Shown: positions 37,322 to 48,026, counted from the stretch's first letter. The stretch is DNA of 58,743 nucleotides from Cytobacillus kochii (GCF_020171845.1 NZ_JAIVAM010000020.1:1-58743); one strand, 5' to 3'. Numbers and translations are program-made. The notes: generated by a model from the letters alone, not told the origin.

Positions 37322-39796
37322 ATGGAAAAACTCGAACGAACAATTGCAGAACCGATAGGGGAAGTGGATCTTCGTCGTCCCAAGATGGAGCTCTCAAAAA
37401 TAGGTGGGAAAATACAGACGGGCTTAGAAACTTTCTTTATTAAGAAGGGGTACTTGTTTTTAATTATTGGTTTTTTACTTGGACGAGCCCTTATATTGTC
37501 CCAGTTGACACCATTCACTCTGCCCTTTTTTGCTGCGATGTATTTAGTAAGAAAGGATAAAGCACCGCTTGCTTTAATTGGATTGATTGGAGGAGCTTCG
37601 ACTTTATCATTTACTCATGGTGTGACCACGTTTTTAACATCTTTCTTTTTTCTGTTTGTTTTTCGGATAAGTAAAAAGTGGGTTACCAATGAATTAAAAG
37701 TAATGCCTATATATGTGGCTGTGACATTATTAATCAGTTCGATTATCCAATCTTATATCTTAACGGGACATGTGGCGATGTACGATTTCATGATGGCTGG
37801 TGTAGAGGCTAGTTTAGGATTTATCCTATGTTTAATATTCCTACAGAGCCTGCCGTTACTATTTTTTAATCGGAGGAGGCAATCATTAAAAACAGAGGAA
37901 ATCGTCTGCCTCATTATTATGCTAGCCTCAGTAATGACAGGAACAATCGGATGGACCGTATATGACCTATCAGTCGAACATGTGATGTCTCGTTATTTGG
38001 TGCTTGTGTTTTCATTTGTCGCTGGTGCCACGGTTGGCTCAACGGTTGGTGTCGTGACAGGGCTAATATTTAGCTTGGCTAATATTTCAAGTTTTTTCCA
38101 TATGAGTTTATTAGCATTCTCTGGTTTGCTAGGTGGGTTATTAAAAGAAGGGAAGAAAATAGGTGTGGCATTTGGTTTGCTCATTGCTACCTTACTCATG
38201 GGAATGTATGGTGACAATCAGTCAAACTTATTAATTGGTTTATACGAAACGGGAGTAGCAATATTTCTATTTCTATTAACGCCTCAAAGTTTTACTTCAA
38301 AGCTAGCGAAACATATCCCTGGGACAGCAGAATATGCCGCAGAGCAACAGCAGTACATGAGAAAAATGCGGGATGTAACTGCGCACAGAGTTTCTCAGTT
38401 TTCTAATGTTTTTCAAGCGTTATCGCAAAGCTTTGCCATGCAACATCAAGCTCCTGTGGTGGAAAATGATGAGACAGATCGAGAATTGGATTATTTCCTA
38501 AGTAATGTCACAGAGAAGACATGCCAAACTTGCTTTAAAAAGGATCACTGCTGGGCTAGGAACTTTGATACAACATATGATTATATGAAAAACATTATGC
38601 ATGATTTAGATGAAAAAGACGGACAAATTTCTTCACGACTAGAAAGGGAGTGGGAAAAACACTGTACACGGTCGAAGAAAACAACAGAAGTGATTCAACA
38701 GGAGCTTACTTTTTATAAAGCAAATCAACGGTTGAAAAAACAAGTACAAGAAAGTAGGAAGCTTGTGGCAGATCAATTATTAGGTGTGTCTGCAGTGATG
38801 GGGGATTTTGCTAAAGAAATTCAAAGAGAGAGAGAGAATCATCATAAACAGGAAGAACTGATATTAGAGGCCATTCAAGAATTTGGGGTAGAGGTAGAAC
38901 AGGTAGAAATTTATAGCTTGGAGCAAGGCGATGTTGATATAGAGATGACGATCCCATACTGCAATGGGCACGGAGAATGTGAGAAATTAATTGCACCAAT
39001 GCTTTCAGATATATTAGGAGAAACAATCTTAGTTAAATCTGAGGAATGTGCGAGTTATGCCAATGATTATTGCCATGTTACTTTTCGTTCAGCAAAGGCA
39101 TATGTCATTGATACGGCAGTGGCACATGCGGCTAAGGACGGTGGCTTAGTATCAGGAGATAGTTATTCAACAATTGAATTAGGTAGCGGTAAGTATGCAA
39201 TTGCCATTAGTGATGGGATGGGAAATGGAGAACGAGCACATATAGAAAGCAAAGAAACGTTAGAATTACTACAGAAAATATTGCAATCAGGTATAGAAGA
39301 GCAAGTGGCCATAAAATCGGTCAATTCTGTTCTGTCATTAAGGACAACAGATGAAATTTTCTCCACATTAGATTTGGCGATGATTGATTTACAAAATGCT
39401 GATGCTAAATTTTTAAAAATAGGCTCCACACCGAGTTTTATTAAAAGAGGGAGCCAAGTGATGAAAGTGCAAGCAAGTAATTTACCTATAGGCATGATTG
39501 AAGAATTCGATGTCGATGTTGTTAGTAAGCAATTAAAAGCAGAGGATTTATTAATTATGATGAGCGATGGTGTATTTGAAGGGCCGAAACATGTGGAGAA
39601 TTTTGATCTTTGGATGAAGAGGAAAATAACTGAGTTAAAAACGAACGACCCACAAGAAGTGGCAGATTTAATTATGGAAGAGGTGATTCGATCAAGAGCG
39701 GGACGTATTGATGATGATATGACGGTGATGGTGGCAAAAGTAAAGCACAATATCCCGAAATGGTCGAGTATACCGTTCCATAAACAAGCGAATTAA
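37322..39796 (+). CDS. spoIIE: Stage II sporulation protein E (PP2C phosphatase)
   Basis: An 824-residue membrane-anchored serine phosphatase. It dephosphorylates SpoIIAA to free sigma-F in the forespore and joins the polar septum through FtsZ. About ten membrane segments lie in residues 30-330, a central FtsZ-interaction/oligomerisation region follows, and the PP2C domain fills ~590-815, with metal aspartates in ISDGMGNGERA near 628 and RIDDDMTVMV near 795. ATG at 37322 is preferred (AGGGAG at 8 bases; MEKLER as in relatives). Spo0A-type promoter upstream. Confidence 0.97.
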   Translation: MEKLERTIAEPIGEVDLRRPKMELSKIGGKIQTGLETFFIKKGYLFLIIGFLLGRALILSQLTPFTLPFFAAMYLVRKDKAPLALIGLIGGASTLSFTHGVTTFLTSFFFLFVFRISKKWVTNELKVMPIYVAVTLLISSIIQSYILTGHVAMYDFMMAGVEASLGFILCLIFLQSLPLLFFNRRRQSLKTEEIVCLIIMLASVMTGTIGWTVYDLSVEHVMSRYLVLVFSFVAGATVGSTVGVVTGLIFSLANISSFFHMSLLAFSGLLGGLLKEGKKIGVAFGLLIATLLMGMYGDNQSNLLIGLYETGVAIFLFLLTPQSFTSKLAKHIPGTAEYAAEQQQYMRKMRDVTAHRVSQFSNVFQALSQSFAMQHQAPVVENDETDRELDYFLSNVTEKTCQTCFKKDHCWARNFDTTYDYMKNIMHDLDEKDGQISSRLEREWEKHCTRSKKTTEVIQQELTFYKANQRLKKQVQESRKLVADQLLGVSAVMGDFAKEIQRERENHHKQEELILEAIQEFGVEVEQVEIYSLEQGDVDIEMTIPYCNGHGECEKLIAPMLSDILGETILVKSEECASYANDYCHVTFRSAKAYVIDTAVAHAAKDGGLVSGDSYSTIELGSGKYAIAISDGMGNGERAHIESKETLELLQKILQSGIEEQVAIKSVNSVLSLRTTDEIFSTLDLAMIDLQNADAKFLKIGSTPSFIKRGSQVMKVQASNLPIGMIEEFDVDVVSKQLKAEDLLIMMSDGVFEGPKHVENFDLWMKRKITELKTNDPQEVADLIMEEVIRSRAGRIDDDMTVMVAKVKHNIPKWSSIPFHKQAN

Positions 39797-39911
39797 TGTT
39801 AGTTAGAATAGAATCTCCAATAGATGACATTTTTATGTATATTTCCTTTCTAATCCGTTGAAAATGGTTAGTAATCACTAAGTAACTTCTATCAGATTAG
39901 GAGGGAAAAAG

Positions 39912-40649
39912 ATGAAAACAGGTACCCTAAAACAAATTTTACTTATTACAGACGGGTGTTCAAATGTTGGAGAAGACCCTATAGCGATGTCGGCTCTAGC
40001 AAAAGAGCAGGGAGTTTCCGTAAATGTGATAGGTGTAATGGAGAATGACGTTATTGACGAGAAGGGAATGCAGGAAATTGAGAGTATTGCCCTTTCCGGG
40101 GGTGGGGTAAGTCAAGTCGTATATGCTAGACAGCTATCGCATACCGTCCAGATGGTAACAAGGCAGGCGATGACACAAACATTACAAGGAGTAGTCAATC
40201 GTGAACTCACGCAAATCTTAGGAAATAAACAAACGATTGAGGATTTGCCTCCAGAACAAAGAGGCGAGGTAATGGAGGTCGTGGATGAGCTAGGGGAAAC
40301 GGTTGAAATGGAAGTGTTGATTCTTGTCGATACGAGTGCAAGTATGAAACATAAGCTACCTACAGTCAAAGAAGCCTTATTTGATCTATCTTTAAGCTTA
40401 AATGCACGAATGGGAAAAAATAAATTTTCTCTGTTTGTATTTCCCGGGAAAAAGAATGATGTCGAAAAATTGCTAGATTGGACACCTAAGCTCGAATCGT
40501 TAACTTCTGTGTTCGCTAAACTCTCAACAGGTGGTATTACACCCACTGGACCAGCTTTAAGAGAGGCGATTACCTATTTTGAGAAGAAGCGATCATTACG
40601 CAATTTAATTTCTAGAAATGACGATGAGTACTATGAAGAGTCAATTTAA
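39912..40649 (+). CDS. yabS: von Willebrand A domain protein YabS
   Basis: A 245-residue protein with two vWA-like parts. The N-terminal part has LLITDGCSNVGEDP; the C-terminal part (about 135-230) has a full MIDAS motif DTSAS and the threonine/aspartate region TGGITPTGPAL. B. subtilis yabS is expressed in sporulation with yabT. AGGAGGG precedes the ATG. The end overlaps the yabT ORF by up to 32 bp. Confidence 0.9.
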   Translation: MKTGTLKQILLITDGCSNVGEDPIAMSALAKEQGVSVNVIGVMENDVIDEKGMQEIESIALSGGGVSQVVYARQLSHTVQMVTRQAMTQTLQGVVNRELTQILGNKQTIEDLPPEQRGEVMEVVDELGETVEMEVLILVDTSASMKHKLPTVKEALFDLSLSLNARMGKNKFSLFVFPGKKNDVEKLLDWTPKLESLTSVFAKLSTGGITPTGPALREAITYFEKKRSLRNLISRNDDEYYEESI

Positions 40650-41574
40650 TCTACAAAAAGGTGCGATTATTAACGGGAAATGGCATCACAAGCAATACCG
40701 TATCGAAAAAGAACTAGGTGCAGGGGCTAATGGTGTAGTTTATCTCGCCACATACCTTGAGCAACTCGTTGCTTTAAAAATAAGTGAAAATGGGTATACA
40801 GTAACTTCTGAAGTGAATGTGCTAAAATCCTTTACGAAGGTCCAAGGGTCTACCCTAGGGCCTTCTTTGCTTGATGTTGATGATTGGCAATTTTCCTCAT
40901 CCACTATGTATTCTTTTTATGTGATGGAATATATCCATGGTCCTGATCTCCACTCTTTTATTAAACAGAAAGGAGAGGCGTGGATACCTGTGCTCATGCT
41001 GCAATTACTTTCTGATCTAGAGGAGCTACACAAAGCGGGATGGGTATTTGGAGATTTAAAACCGGAGAATCTGATTGTCACGGGAAGAGCCCCGCGTATT
41101 CGGTGTATAGATGTAGGGGGAACAACATTAAAAGGTAGAGCCATTAAGGAGTTTACAGAATTTTACGACCGGGGATATTGGGGGCTTGGTAGTAGAAAAG
41201 CTGAACCTACTTATGATTTATTTTCATCAGCTATGGTTTTTATTCACTGCGCCTATCCAAGCCGTTTCTCTAAAGACGGAAGGGGTTTAGAACAATTAAT
41301 GGATAGGGTAAAGAAACATAAAATCTTAAAAACTTATGAAGGAGTTCTCATACCAGCACTTCAAGGCAGGTTTAAAACTGCTGAAGATATGAGACAAGCC
41401 TTGCTTGCCTGTTCATATAAGCAAAATCGTCCAAAAGGAACTGGTGTGTCCCCACCATCTAGGCAACCATCCCGAAAGACTAAAGGAAAGCCCAATGGAA
41501 AAACTGGAGCGATCGTTTTAATCTTGTTTATTGGTTGTATTTACTTTTTCTATTTATATAGTCAAATGGTGTGA
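40618..41574 (+). CDS. yabT: Serine/threonine protein kinase YabT
   Basis: A 318-residue Hanks-type kinase with a C-terminal membrane anchor (about 295-313). Visible: glycine loop GAGANGVVY, the VALK lysine, catalytic loop FGDLKPENLI (Asp, Lys, Asn kept; His and Arg of HRD lost), and DVGG instead of DFG. No extracellular PASTA domains. In B. subtilis YabT acts in early sporulation, is activated by DNA, and phosphorylates RecA. Start is uncertain between ATGs at 40618, 40624 and 40633; none has a clear SD, so coupling to yabS is likely. Confidence 0.9.
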   Translation: MTMSTMKSQFNLQKGAIINGKWHHKQYRIEKELGAGANGVVYLATYLEQLVALKISENGYTVTSEVNVLKSFTKVQGSTLGPSLLDVDDWQFSSSTMYSFYVMEYIHGPDLHSFIKQKGEAWIPVLMLQLLSDLEELHKAGWVFGDLKPENLIVTGRAPRIRCIDVGGTTLKGRAIKEFTEFYDRGYWGLGSRKAEPTYDLFSSAMVFIHCAYPSRFSKDGRGLEQLMDRVKKHKILKTYEGVLIPALQGRFKTAEDMRQALLACSYKQNRPKGTGVSPPSRQPSRKTKGKPNGKTGAIVLILFIGCIYFFYLYSQMV

Positions 41575-41672
41575 GAGAGTTTAGGTAGAAATAATCGTTT
41601 CTTTGGAAATAAACATTAAAAAAGTGATATCCTTTTAGTAGAAGTAATAGTTTAACATAAGGGAAGAATGTT

Positions 41673-43064
41673 ATGTTTTATGCAAAGGTAAAAGCATTTT
41701 TATCACAAAAGGGCATTGAATTGGAAAATAAGCGTGTGGGAATTGCTGTCTCAGGAGGGCCAGACTCATTAAGCTTACTTCACTTTATGCAGCAATTAAG
41801 TAAACAAGAGTGTTTTCAATTAGTAGTAATCCATGTGGATCATATGTTTAGGGGCGAAGAATCTTATGAAGACGCTAAGTTTGTAGAGCGCTATTGTCAG
41901 AAGTCAGGTATTCCTTTTCATATGCAACGAATTGATGTTTCTGCACATATGAAGGAAACGGGGAAAAGCTCGCAAATTGCTGCAAGGGACTGTCGCTATC
42001 GTTTCTTTGAGCAAGTGATGCAAAGAGAAGCGCTTGATTACATTGCATTAGGTCATCATGGTGATGATCAAATTGAAACAATGTTAATGAGAATGACTAG
42101 AGGGAGTAGTGGTCTTGCTAGAGCGGGTATGCCAGTTATACGACCTTTTAGTAGAGGGGCGATTATACGGCCGTTCCTTTGCTTAAGTCGAAAAGAAATT
42201 GATTCCTATGTAGAGACTCATCATTTAGAACCTAGAATAGATCCTAGCAATGTAAAAGAAATCTATAGCAGAAATCGTTTTAGGAAAAATATCTTGCCTT
42301 TTTTAAAAAGGGAAAATCCTCAAGTGCATCACCATTTCCAACGCCTTAGTGAGGATTTGAGCGAAGATGAGGTATTTATGCAGGAATTAGCAGAAGCACA
42401 ATTGAATAGTGTAACAGAGAGGAAAAGTGCTAGTGAAATTCTTCTTTATATTGACAGATTTACAGATGTCGCAAAACCTTTACAAAGAAGAGTGATTCAA
42501 CTAATATTAAATTATCTATATCAGGAAAGGCCATCTTCTTTATCCGCTACACATATTGAAAATGTTTTTTCCTTAATTACTCATCCTCATCCGTCTGGAA
42601 CCTTACATTTCCCAAATGGTTTAACCGTTGTACGTTCATATGATTGTTGTTTCTTCTCCACTAGTAAAAAAACAACCGTACAGCCGTATTTATTTCAAAT
42701 ACAAGAGCCAGGAAACTTTGTTATTCCTGAAGTAGGCGAGATCAGCATGCATTATGTCGATCACCCATTACAGGAATATCAACAAATGGATTATTTTTTG
42801 GTTAAAGCGGATATTGCCTTACCATTAACGATTCGTACAAGGAAAAATGGAGATAGGATGAAGTTAAAAGGAATAAATGGTAGCAAAAAGTTAAAGGATA
42901 TCTTTATCGATCAGAAAATCCCGCGGCAAAAACGGGATTTATGGCCAGTTGTTACGGATGCAAGTGGTAACATTATATGGCTACCAGGATTAAAAAAGTC
43001 TGATCAAGCAGCTGAATATTCACCTGATACAAGCTATATTTTTCTGAAATACATAAAGCAATGA
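41673..43064 (+). CDS. tilS: tRNA(Ile)-lysidine synthase TilS
   Basis: A 463-residue N-type ATP pyrophosphatase. It converts C34 of tRNA-Ile (CAT) to lysidine, so the tRNA reads AUA. The PP-loop SGGPDSLSLLH near 28-38 and HHGDDQIETMLM are present; the C-terminal domain has the RTRKNGDRMKLKG-type segment (IRTRKNGDRM). AAGGGAAG precedes the ATG. It precedes hprT as in most Bacilli. Confidence 0.96.
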   Translation: MFYAKVKAFLSQKGIELENKRVGIAVSGGPDSLSLLHFMQQLSKQECFQLVVIHVDHMFRGEESYEDAKFVERYCQKSGIPFHMQRIDVSAHMKETGKSSQIAARDCRYRFFEQVMQREALDYIALGHHGDDQIETMLMRMTRGSSGLARAGMPVIRPFSRGAIIRPFLCLSRKEIDSYVETHHLEPRIDPSNVKEIYSRNRFRKNILPFLKRENPQVHHHFQRLSEDLSEDEVFMQELAEAQLNSVTERKSASEILLYIDRFTDVAKPLQRRVIQLILNYLYQERPSSLSATHIENVFSLITHPHPSGTLHFPNGLTVVRSYDCCFFSTSKKTTVQPYLFQIQEPGNFVIPEVGEISMHYVDHPLQEYQQMDYFLVKADIALPLTIRTRKNGDRMKLKGINGSKKLKDIFIDQKIPRQKRDLWPVVTDASGNIIWLPGLKKSDQAAEYSPDTSYIFLKYIKQ

Positions 43065-43088
43065 TCTTCTAGGGGGCGCAGGAATAAG

Positions 43089-43634
43089 ATGCGAAACGAA
43101 ATTGAAAAAATCTTAATTACTGAAGAAGAGCTTCAGCAAAAAGTGAGAGAGTTAGGCGGCTTATTAACAGAGGAGTATGATGGACGTTTTCCTCTTGTAA
43201 TAGGTGTCTTAAAAGGCGCAATGCCATTTATGAGCGATCTAATTAAACGAATTGATACCCATCTTGAAATGGATTTCATGGATGTATCCAGTTATGGGAA
43301 TTCCATGGTCTCTTCAGGAGAGGTAAAGATTTTGAAAGATCTTGATACTTCTGTTGAGGGACGTGATGTCCTCATCATAGAAGATATCATTGATAGTGGA
43401 TTAACATTGAGCTATTTAGTAGAGTTATTCCGTTATCGTAAAGCGAAATCGATAAAAATTGTTACTCTGCTTGATAAACCAACTGGTAGAAAAGCAGCAA
43501 TTAAAGCGGATATCGTAGGATTTAATGTACCAGATGAGTTTGTCGTAGGATATGGATTAGATTATGCTGAGAAATACCGAAACTTACCATATATTGGTAT
43601 CTTAAAACCTGAGGTGTATAGCAATAATAATTAA
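43089..43634 (+). CDS. hprT: Hypoxanthine phosphoribosyltransferase
   Basis: A 181-residue type I PRTase that salvages hypoxanthine and guanine with PRPP. The PRPP motif is [17 protein letters not shown] near 97-113; [10 protein letters not shown] and MDVSSYGNS form the active-site loop. It follows tilS by 24 bp; in B. subtilis TilS and HprT cooperate in control of ftsH. Nothing unusual in the sequence. Confidence 0.96.
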   Translation: MRNEIEKILITEEELQQKVRELGGLLTEEYDGRFPLVIGVLKGAMPFMSDLIKRIDTHLEMDFMDVSSYGNSMVSSGEVKILKDLDTSVEGRDVLIIEDIIDSGLTLSYLVELFRYRKAKSIKIVTLLDKPTGRKAAIKADIVGFNVPDEFVVGYGLDYAEKYRNLPYIGILKPEVYSNNN

Positions 43635-43657
43635 GTGAAAAGCGATGTGTGAAATAC

Positions 43658-43687
43658 TTTACAAAACCCAGTCTGACCAAGTGTAAT
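43658..43687 (+). promoter_or_regulatory. Possible sigma-A promoter of ftsH
   Basis: TTTACA (43658-43663), 18 bp, TGTAAT (43682-43687). Each hexamer has one mismatch. An ftsH promoter is expected here. Confidence 0.42.
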
Positions 43688-43756
43688 TCCTTGTATATGC
43701 ACAATTTTGTATGATACGATACTATGTAGTTTGTTTACCGTGGGAGGAGGTAAGGG

Positions 43757-45754
43757 ATGAATCGGATTTTCCGTAACACCATCTTTTATTTATTAATATT
43801 TTTAGTCATTATAGGAGTTGTCAGTTTCTTTAATGGCAATAACGAACCGACAGAGGCAATGACTTATGACCAATTTGTTGAGAATTTAGAGTCTGGTCAA
43901 GTTGAAAGCCTTAGTTTACAGCCTGTAAGGGGCGTTTATGAAGTACGTGGTCAATTAGAAGGCTATGAAGAAGGTAAATATTTTATCACATATATTGCTA
44001 ATAGCGACTCCGTGATAGACCGAGTGGAAGAGTTAGCAAGTGATTCCAAATTAGAGATCCTACCAGCAGAAGAAGCAAATGGCTGGGTAACGTTCTTTAC
44101 AACGATGATTCCATTCATCATCATTTTCATTTTATTCTTCTTCTTATTGAACCAAGCTCAAGGCGGCGGTGGCCGTGTAATGAACTTCGGTAAAAGTAAG
44201 GCAAAGTTATATGATGAAAGCAAAAAGAAGGTCCGTTTTAAAGATGTAGCAGGTGCGGACGAAGAGAAGCAAGAATTAGTGGAAGTTGTTGAATTCTTGA
44301 AAGACCCACGAAAATTCTCAGAACTTGGTGCGAGAATTCCTAAAGGTGTTCTATTAGTGGGACCTCCAGGTACTGGTAAAACGTTATTAGCGAGAGCAGC
44401 TGCTGGAGAAGCAGGCGTACCTTTCTTCTCTATTAGTGGTTCTGACTTTGTTGAGATGTTTGTCGGTGTTGGTGCTTCTCGTGTACGTGACTTATTCGAG
44501 AATGCGAAGAAAAACGCACCATGTATTATATTTATTGATGAGATTGATGCGGTTGGTCGTCAGCGTGGCGCCGGTGTCGGTGGTGGGCATGATGAACGTG
44601 AACAAACACTTAACCAATTGCTTGTAGAAATGGATGGCTTCGGTGCAAATGAAGGAATTATTATCATTGCTGCAACAAACCGTCCAGATATCCTTGACCC
44701 TGCGTTATTACGTCCAGGTCGTTTTGACCGTCAAATTACAGTTGATCGTCCGGATGTAACAGGTCGTGAAGCGGTATTAAAAGTTCATGCAAAAAATAAA
44801 CCGTTAGATGAATCGGTAAACTTAAAAACGATTGCTCAACGTACACCAGGCTTCTCTGGTGCAGACCTTGAAAACTTATTGAATGAAGCAGCACTTGTTG
44901 CCGCTCGTCAGAATAAGAAGAAGGTGGATATGACCGATGTGGATGAAGCGACTGACCGTGTAATTGCAGGGCCTTCTAAGAAGAGTCGTGTTATATCTGA
45001 AAAAGAAAGAAATATTGTGGCTTTCCATGAGGCAGGTCATACTGTAATCGGCTTAATCTTAGATGAAGCTGATATGGTTCATAAAGTAACAATTGTACCT
45101 CGTGGGCAAGCAGGCGGATATGCTGTTATGCTGCCGAGAGAAGATCGTTACTTCCAAACGAAGCCAGAATTACTTGATAAGATTGTTGGTTTACTTGGAG
45201 GACGTGTAGCAGAGGAAATCGTGTTTGGTGAGGTTTCTACTGGTGCCCATAATGACTTCCAACGTGCAACAGGTATTGCACGCCGAATGGTAACTGAATT
45301 TGGTATGAGTGACAAACTTGGACCTCTACAATTTGGTCAATCACAAGGTGGTCAAGTATTCTTAGGTAGAGATTTCAATAACGAGCGTAATTACTCAGAT
45401 GCGATTGCATATGAGATTGATCTAGAAATTCAAAGCATGATTAAAGAATGTTACCAACGCTGTAAGCAAATCCTTACAGAGAACCGTGACAAACTAGATA
45501 TCATTGCAAAAACACTTTTAGAAGTGGAAACGCTAGATGCGGAGCAAATTAAACATCTATCTGATCATGGTACACTACCTGAACGCCCAGCTTCTAAAAC
45601 AAGTGAAACAATAGAAGATTCAAATATTAAAGTAAATATTCGAAAAGATGACGATCGTAAAGATAATGAAGGTGAAATCACTGAAACAAGGGAAAAACAA
45701 TCCCCTGCTGAAGAAGAAGAGCCTCCAGCAATTGATGAAGATCGTAAATCTTAA
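43757..45754 (+). CDS. ftsH: ATP-dependent zinc metalloprotease FtsH
   Basis: A 665-residue membrane protease. Two membrane segments (about 5-25 and 112-132) flank an extracellular domain. The AAA domain has GPPGTGKT near 202 and the SRH arginines; the zinc site is HEAGH near 424 with the third ligand downstream. It degrades regulators such as Spo0E-type proteins and membrane proteins. The tail after ~600 is acidic and variable. GGGAGGAGG precedes the ATG, and a terminator follows. Confidence 0.98.
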   Translation: MNRIFRNTIFYLLIFLVIIGVVSFFNGNNEPTEAMTYDQFVENLESGQVESLSLQPVRGVYEVRGQLEGYEEGKYFITYIANSDSVIDRVEELASDSKLEILPAEEANGWVTFFTTMIPFIIIFILFFFLLNQAQGGGGRVMNFGKSKAKLYDESKKKVRFKDVAGADEEKQELVEVVEFLKDPRKFSELGARIPKGVLLVGPPGTGKTLLARAAAGEAGVPFFSISGSDFVEMFVGVGASRVRDLFENAKKNAPCIIFIDEIDAVGRQRGAGVGGGHDEREQTLNQLLVEMDGFGANEGIIIIAATNRPDILDPALLRPGRFDRQITVDRPDVTGREAVLKVHAKNKPLDESVNLKTIAQRTPGFSGADLENLLNEAALVAARQNKKKVDMTDVDEATDRVIAGPSKKSRVISEKERNIVAFHEAGHTVIGLILDEADMVHKVTIVPRGQAGGYAVMLPREDRYFQTKPELLDKIVGLLGGRVAEEIVFGEVSTGAHNDFQRATGIARRMVTEFGMSDKLGPLQFGQSQGGQVFLGRDFNNERNYSDAIAYEIDLEIQSMIKECYQRCKQILTENRDKLDIIAKTLLEVETLDAEQIKHLSDHGTLPERPASKTSETIEDSNIKVNIRKDDDRKDNEGEITETREKQSPAEEEEPPAIDEDRKS

Positions 45755-45760
45755 TCAATA

Positions 45761-45802
45761 AAGAAAAAGCGCCTCACTATTGAGGGGCTTTTTCTTTTTT
45801 CT
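45761..45802 (+). terminator. Terminator after ftsH
   Basis: GAAAAAGCGCCTC (45763-45775) pairs with GAGGGGCTTTTTC (45782-45794), then TTTTTT. Confidence 0.93.
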
Positions 45803-45847
45803 GTCTATAATGTGGGGGTTGAATCGTATAACAGAAAATTTCTTCGT

Positions 45848-45996
45848 GCAATAAGAGGAAACTTATCAAAGGTAGTGGAGCAAAATGGATTTGCACGTGC
45901 AACAAGAGGAAATTCATCAAAGGTAGCGTAGAAGCAAAATGGATTTGAAAAGTGTAAGGGGAAACTTATCAAAGATAGCAGAACAAAAGTTGTTAT
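45848..45996 (+). repeat. Degenerate 51-bp-period repeat (about three copies)
   Basis: Units begin near 45848, 45899 and 45952, each with a GGAAAC/T core, TCAAAGGTAG (or TCAAAGATAG) and, in the first two, AGCAAAATGGATTTG. The first step is 51 bp, the second 52-53 after small indels. Period and layout (GAAAC, then ATCA 2 bases on) recall the 36-kb array. Its open frame (IRGNLSKVVEQNGFAR) is also a 17-residue unit starting IR, broken by TAG in copy 2. Confidence 0.75.
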
Positions 45997-46075
45997 ACGG
46001 GGTCAGGTTTATACAATTATACAACCACCTATGGTTAATTATTAACGAAGCAAGAACTACATAACTTGACCGATT
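45997..46075. repeat. REP-like long hairpin
   Basis: GGTCAGGTT (46001-46009) pairs with AACTTGACC (46063-46071, one G-T), with an inner AACC/GGTT stem at 46023-46036. The end sequence CGGGGTCAGGTT resembles termini I associate with REP elements mobilised by RAYT-type transposases. No transposase gene is nearby. Could be a relic non-autonomous element. Confidence 0.4.
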
Positions 46076-46322
46076 TTATTTCTTTTTAATGAAGTAAGAG
46101 GACAGCTACCATTGATTAGAGATATGCATTAAAGGAAATTATTTAGTAAGTTGTCCTATTAAATAGAAATGATGAATCTTCATTGATTCGAAAAGCCATT
46201 GATCATTCAGCGTTTAGACAATAGGGTTGCAGTTTTATAATTTGGATAATCTGAACAGAGGTGTGATATGATGTTCTCAGTATTAAAGTGTAATTATTTT
46301 ATGTTTAGTGTGGTGAGGATGC

Positions 46323-47102
46323 TTGATCTTTGTTTTTGATGTAGGGAATTCAAATATGATGATGGGTGTTTATCAACGAGATGAGTTAAAGTATCATTGG
46401 CGAATAGAGACTGATCGTCATAAGACAGAGGACGAATATGCAATGATTGTGAAATCGTTGTTTGAGCATGAGCAATTATCTTTTGCTGATATAGATGGTA
46501 TTATTATTTCCTCCGTTGTTCCTCCGATTATGTTTGCTTTGGAGCGAATGTGCGAAAAATACTTTCATATCAAACCATTAGTTGTGGGTCCAGGGGTCAA
46601 AACAGGTTTGAATATTAAGTATGATAATCCAAAAGAAGTGGGAGCCGACAGAATTGTTAATGCGGTGGCAGGTATTCATGAATATGGCGGGCCGCTCGTA
46701 ATTGTTGATTTTGGCACAGCAACTACGTATTGTTATATTAATGAGCATAAACAGTATATGGGTGGTGCGATTGCACCTGGTATTGGTATCTCTACTGAAG
46801 CGCTTTACTCTAGGGCAGCGAAATTACCGCGAATAGAAATTGTCAGGCCTGATGGGATTATTGGAAAGAATACCGTCTCAGCTATGCAATCTGGCATTCT
46901 CTTTGGCTATGTTGGCCAAGTGGAGGGAATTGTAAGTAGAATGAAGTTACAAGCAAAAGAGGAACCGCTTGTTATAGGTACAGGTGGGTTGGCCTCATTG
47001 ATTGCAAAGGAATCAAAGGTCATAGATATTATTGACCCATTTTTAACCTTAAAAGGTTTACAGCTTATTTATAAACGAAATATGGACACGATAAAAAAGT
47101 AG
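46323..47102 (+). CDS. coaX: Type III pantothenate kinase CoaX
   Basis: A 259-residue ASKHA-fold kinase that phosphorylates pantothenate, the first step of CoA synthesis. [35 protein letters not shown] and [11 protein letters not shown] are all present. TTG at 46323 is the start, with GGTGAGG upstream. It leads coaX-hslO-yacD. Confidence 0.95.
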   Translation: MIFVFDVGNSNMMMGVYQRDELKYHWRIETDRHKTEDEYAMIVKSLFEHEQLSFADIDGIIISSVVPPIMFALERMCEKYFHIKPLVVGPGVKTGLNIKYDNPKEVGADRIVNAVAGIHEYGGPLVIVDFGTATTYCYINEHKQYMGGAIAPGIGISTEALYSRAAKLPRIEIVRPDGIIGKNTVSAMQSGILFGYVGQVEGIVSRMKLQAKEEPLVIGTGGLASLIAKESKVIDIIDPFLTLKGLQLIYKRNMDTIKK

Positions 47103-47139
47103 AAATAACGTCTGTATTCGTCATGGAAGGAGTATTAAA

Positions 47140-48018
47140 ATGAGTGATTATTTAGTAAAAGCTTTAGCTTATGAAGGACAAGTGAGGGCATTTGCCGTTC
47201 GTTCAACAGAAACAGTAGGAGAAGCGCAAAGAAGGCATCATACATGGCCAGTTGCTTCAGCAGCACTCGGGAGAGCAATGTCCGCTGGTGTAATGATGGG
47301 GGCGATGGTAAAGGGAGAAGACAAAATCACTATTAAAATCGAAGGTAATGGCCCACTTGGTCCACTTCTAGTTGATAGTAATGCCAAAGGGGAAGTGCGT
47401 GGTTATGTGACTCATCCCCAAGTGCATTTTGAATCCAATGCACAGGGCAAACTTGATGTCCGTCGTGGGGTTGGAACAGAAGGTACTTTGACAGTGGTAA
47501 AGGATATTGGAATGAGAGAAAACTTTTCTGGGCAAGTACCGATTGTATCAGGTGAGCTTGGGGAAGATTTTACGTACTACTTTGTCACATCTGAACAAAC
47601 ACCTTCATCAGTTGGTGTGGGTGTATTAGTCAATGATGACAATAGTATATTAGCTGCAGGTGGTTTTATTATCCAGTTAATGCCTGGAACCGATGAAGAA
47701 ACAATCGCAGCCATTGAAGAGAGGCTATCACATATTGAACCTGTTTCAACAATGATTGAAAAGGGGCTAACACCAGAAGAAATCTTACAAAGTGTTCTTG
47801 GTAAAGATCAAGTGAATTTCTTAGAAAAGATGGATGTTAGTTTTACTTGTACCTGTTCAAAAGAACGGTTTGGGAATGCGATTATTAGTTTAGGAAAAGA
47901 GGAAATTGCAGATATGATAGAGAAAGAAGGTAGTGCAGAGGCACAATGTCATTTCTGTAATGAAGCTTATCACTATAATAAAGAAGAACTTGAAGCATTT
48001 AAACAAGAAGCAAAATAA
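47140..48018 (+). CDS. hslO: Redox-regulated chaperonin Hsp33
   Basis: A 292-residue holdase activated by oxidation. The C-terminal zinc cysteines are present as CTC (near 237-239) and CHFC (near 269-272), the redox switch. GGAAGGAG precedes the ATG. A long-loop terminator separates it from yacD, though yacD can be reached by its own or read-through transcription. Confidence 0.96.
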   Translation: MSDYLVKALAYEGQVRAFAVRSTETVGEAQRRHHTWPVASAALGRAMSAGVMMGAMVKGEDKITIKIEGNGPLGPLLVDSNAKGEVRGYVTHPQVHFESNAQGKLDVRRGVGTEGTLTVVKDIGMRENFSGQVPIVSGELGEDFTYYFVTSEQTPSSVGVGVLVNDDNSILAAGGFIIQLMPGTDEETIAAIEERLSHIEPVSTMIEKGLTPEEILQSVLGKDQVNFLEKMDVSFTCTCSKERFGNAIISLGKEEIADMIEKEGSAEAQCHFCNEAYHYNKEELEAFKQEAK

Positions 48019-48026
48019 ATGTGAGA

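Larger units (their letters stand above)
45803..46322. other. Gap between ftsH and coaX
   Basis: Holds the degenerate 51-bp repeats and the REP-like hairpin listed separately. From 46076 to 46322 I see only AT-rich sequence, without an SD-led ORF before coaX and without a clear promoter. Confidence 0.5.
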
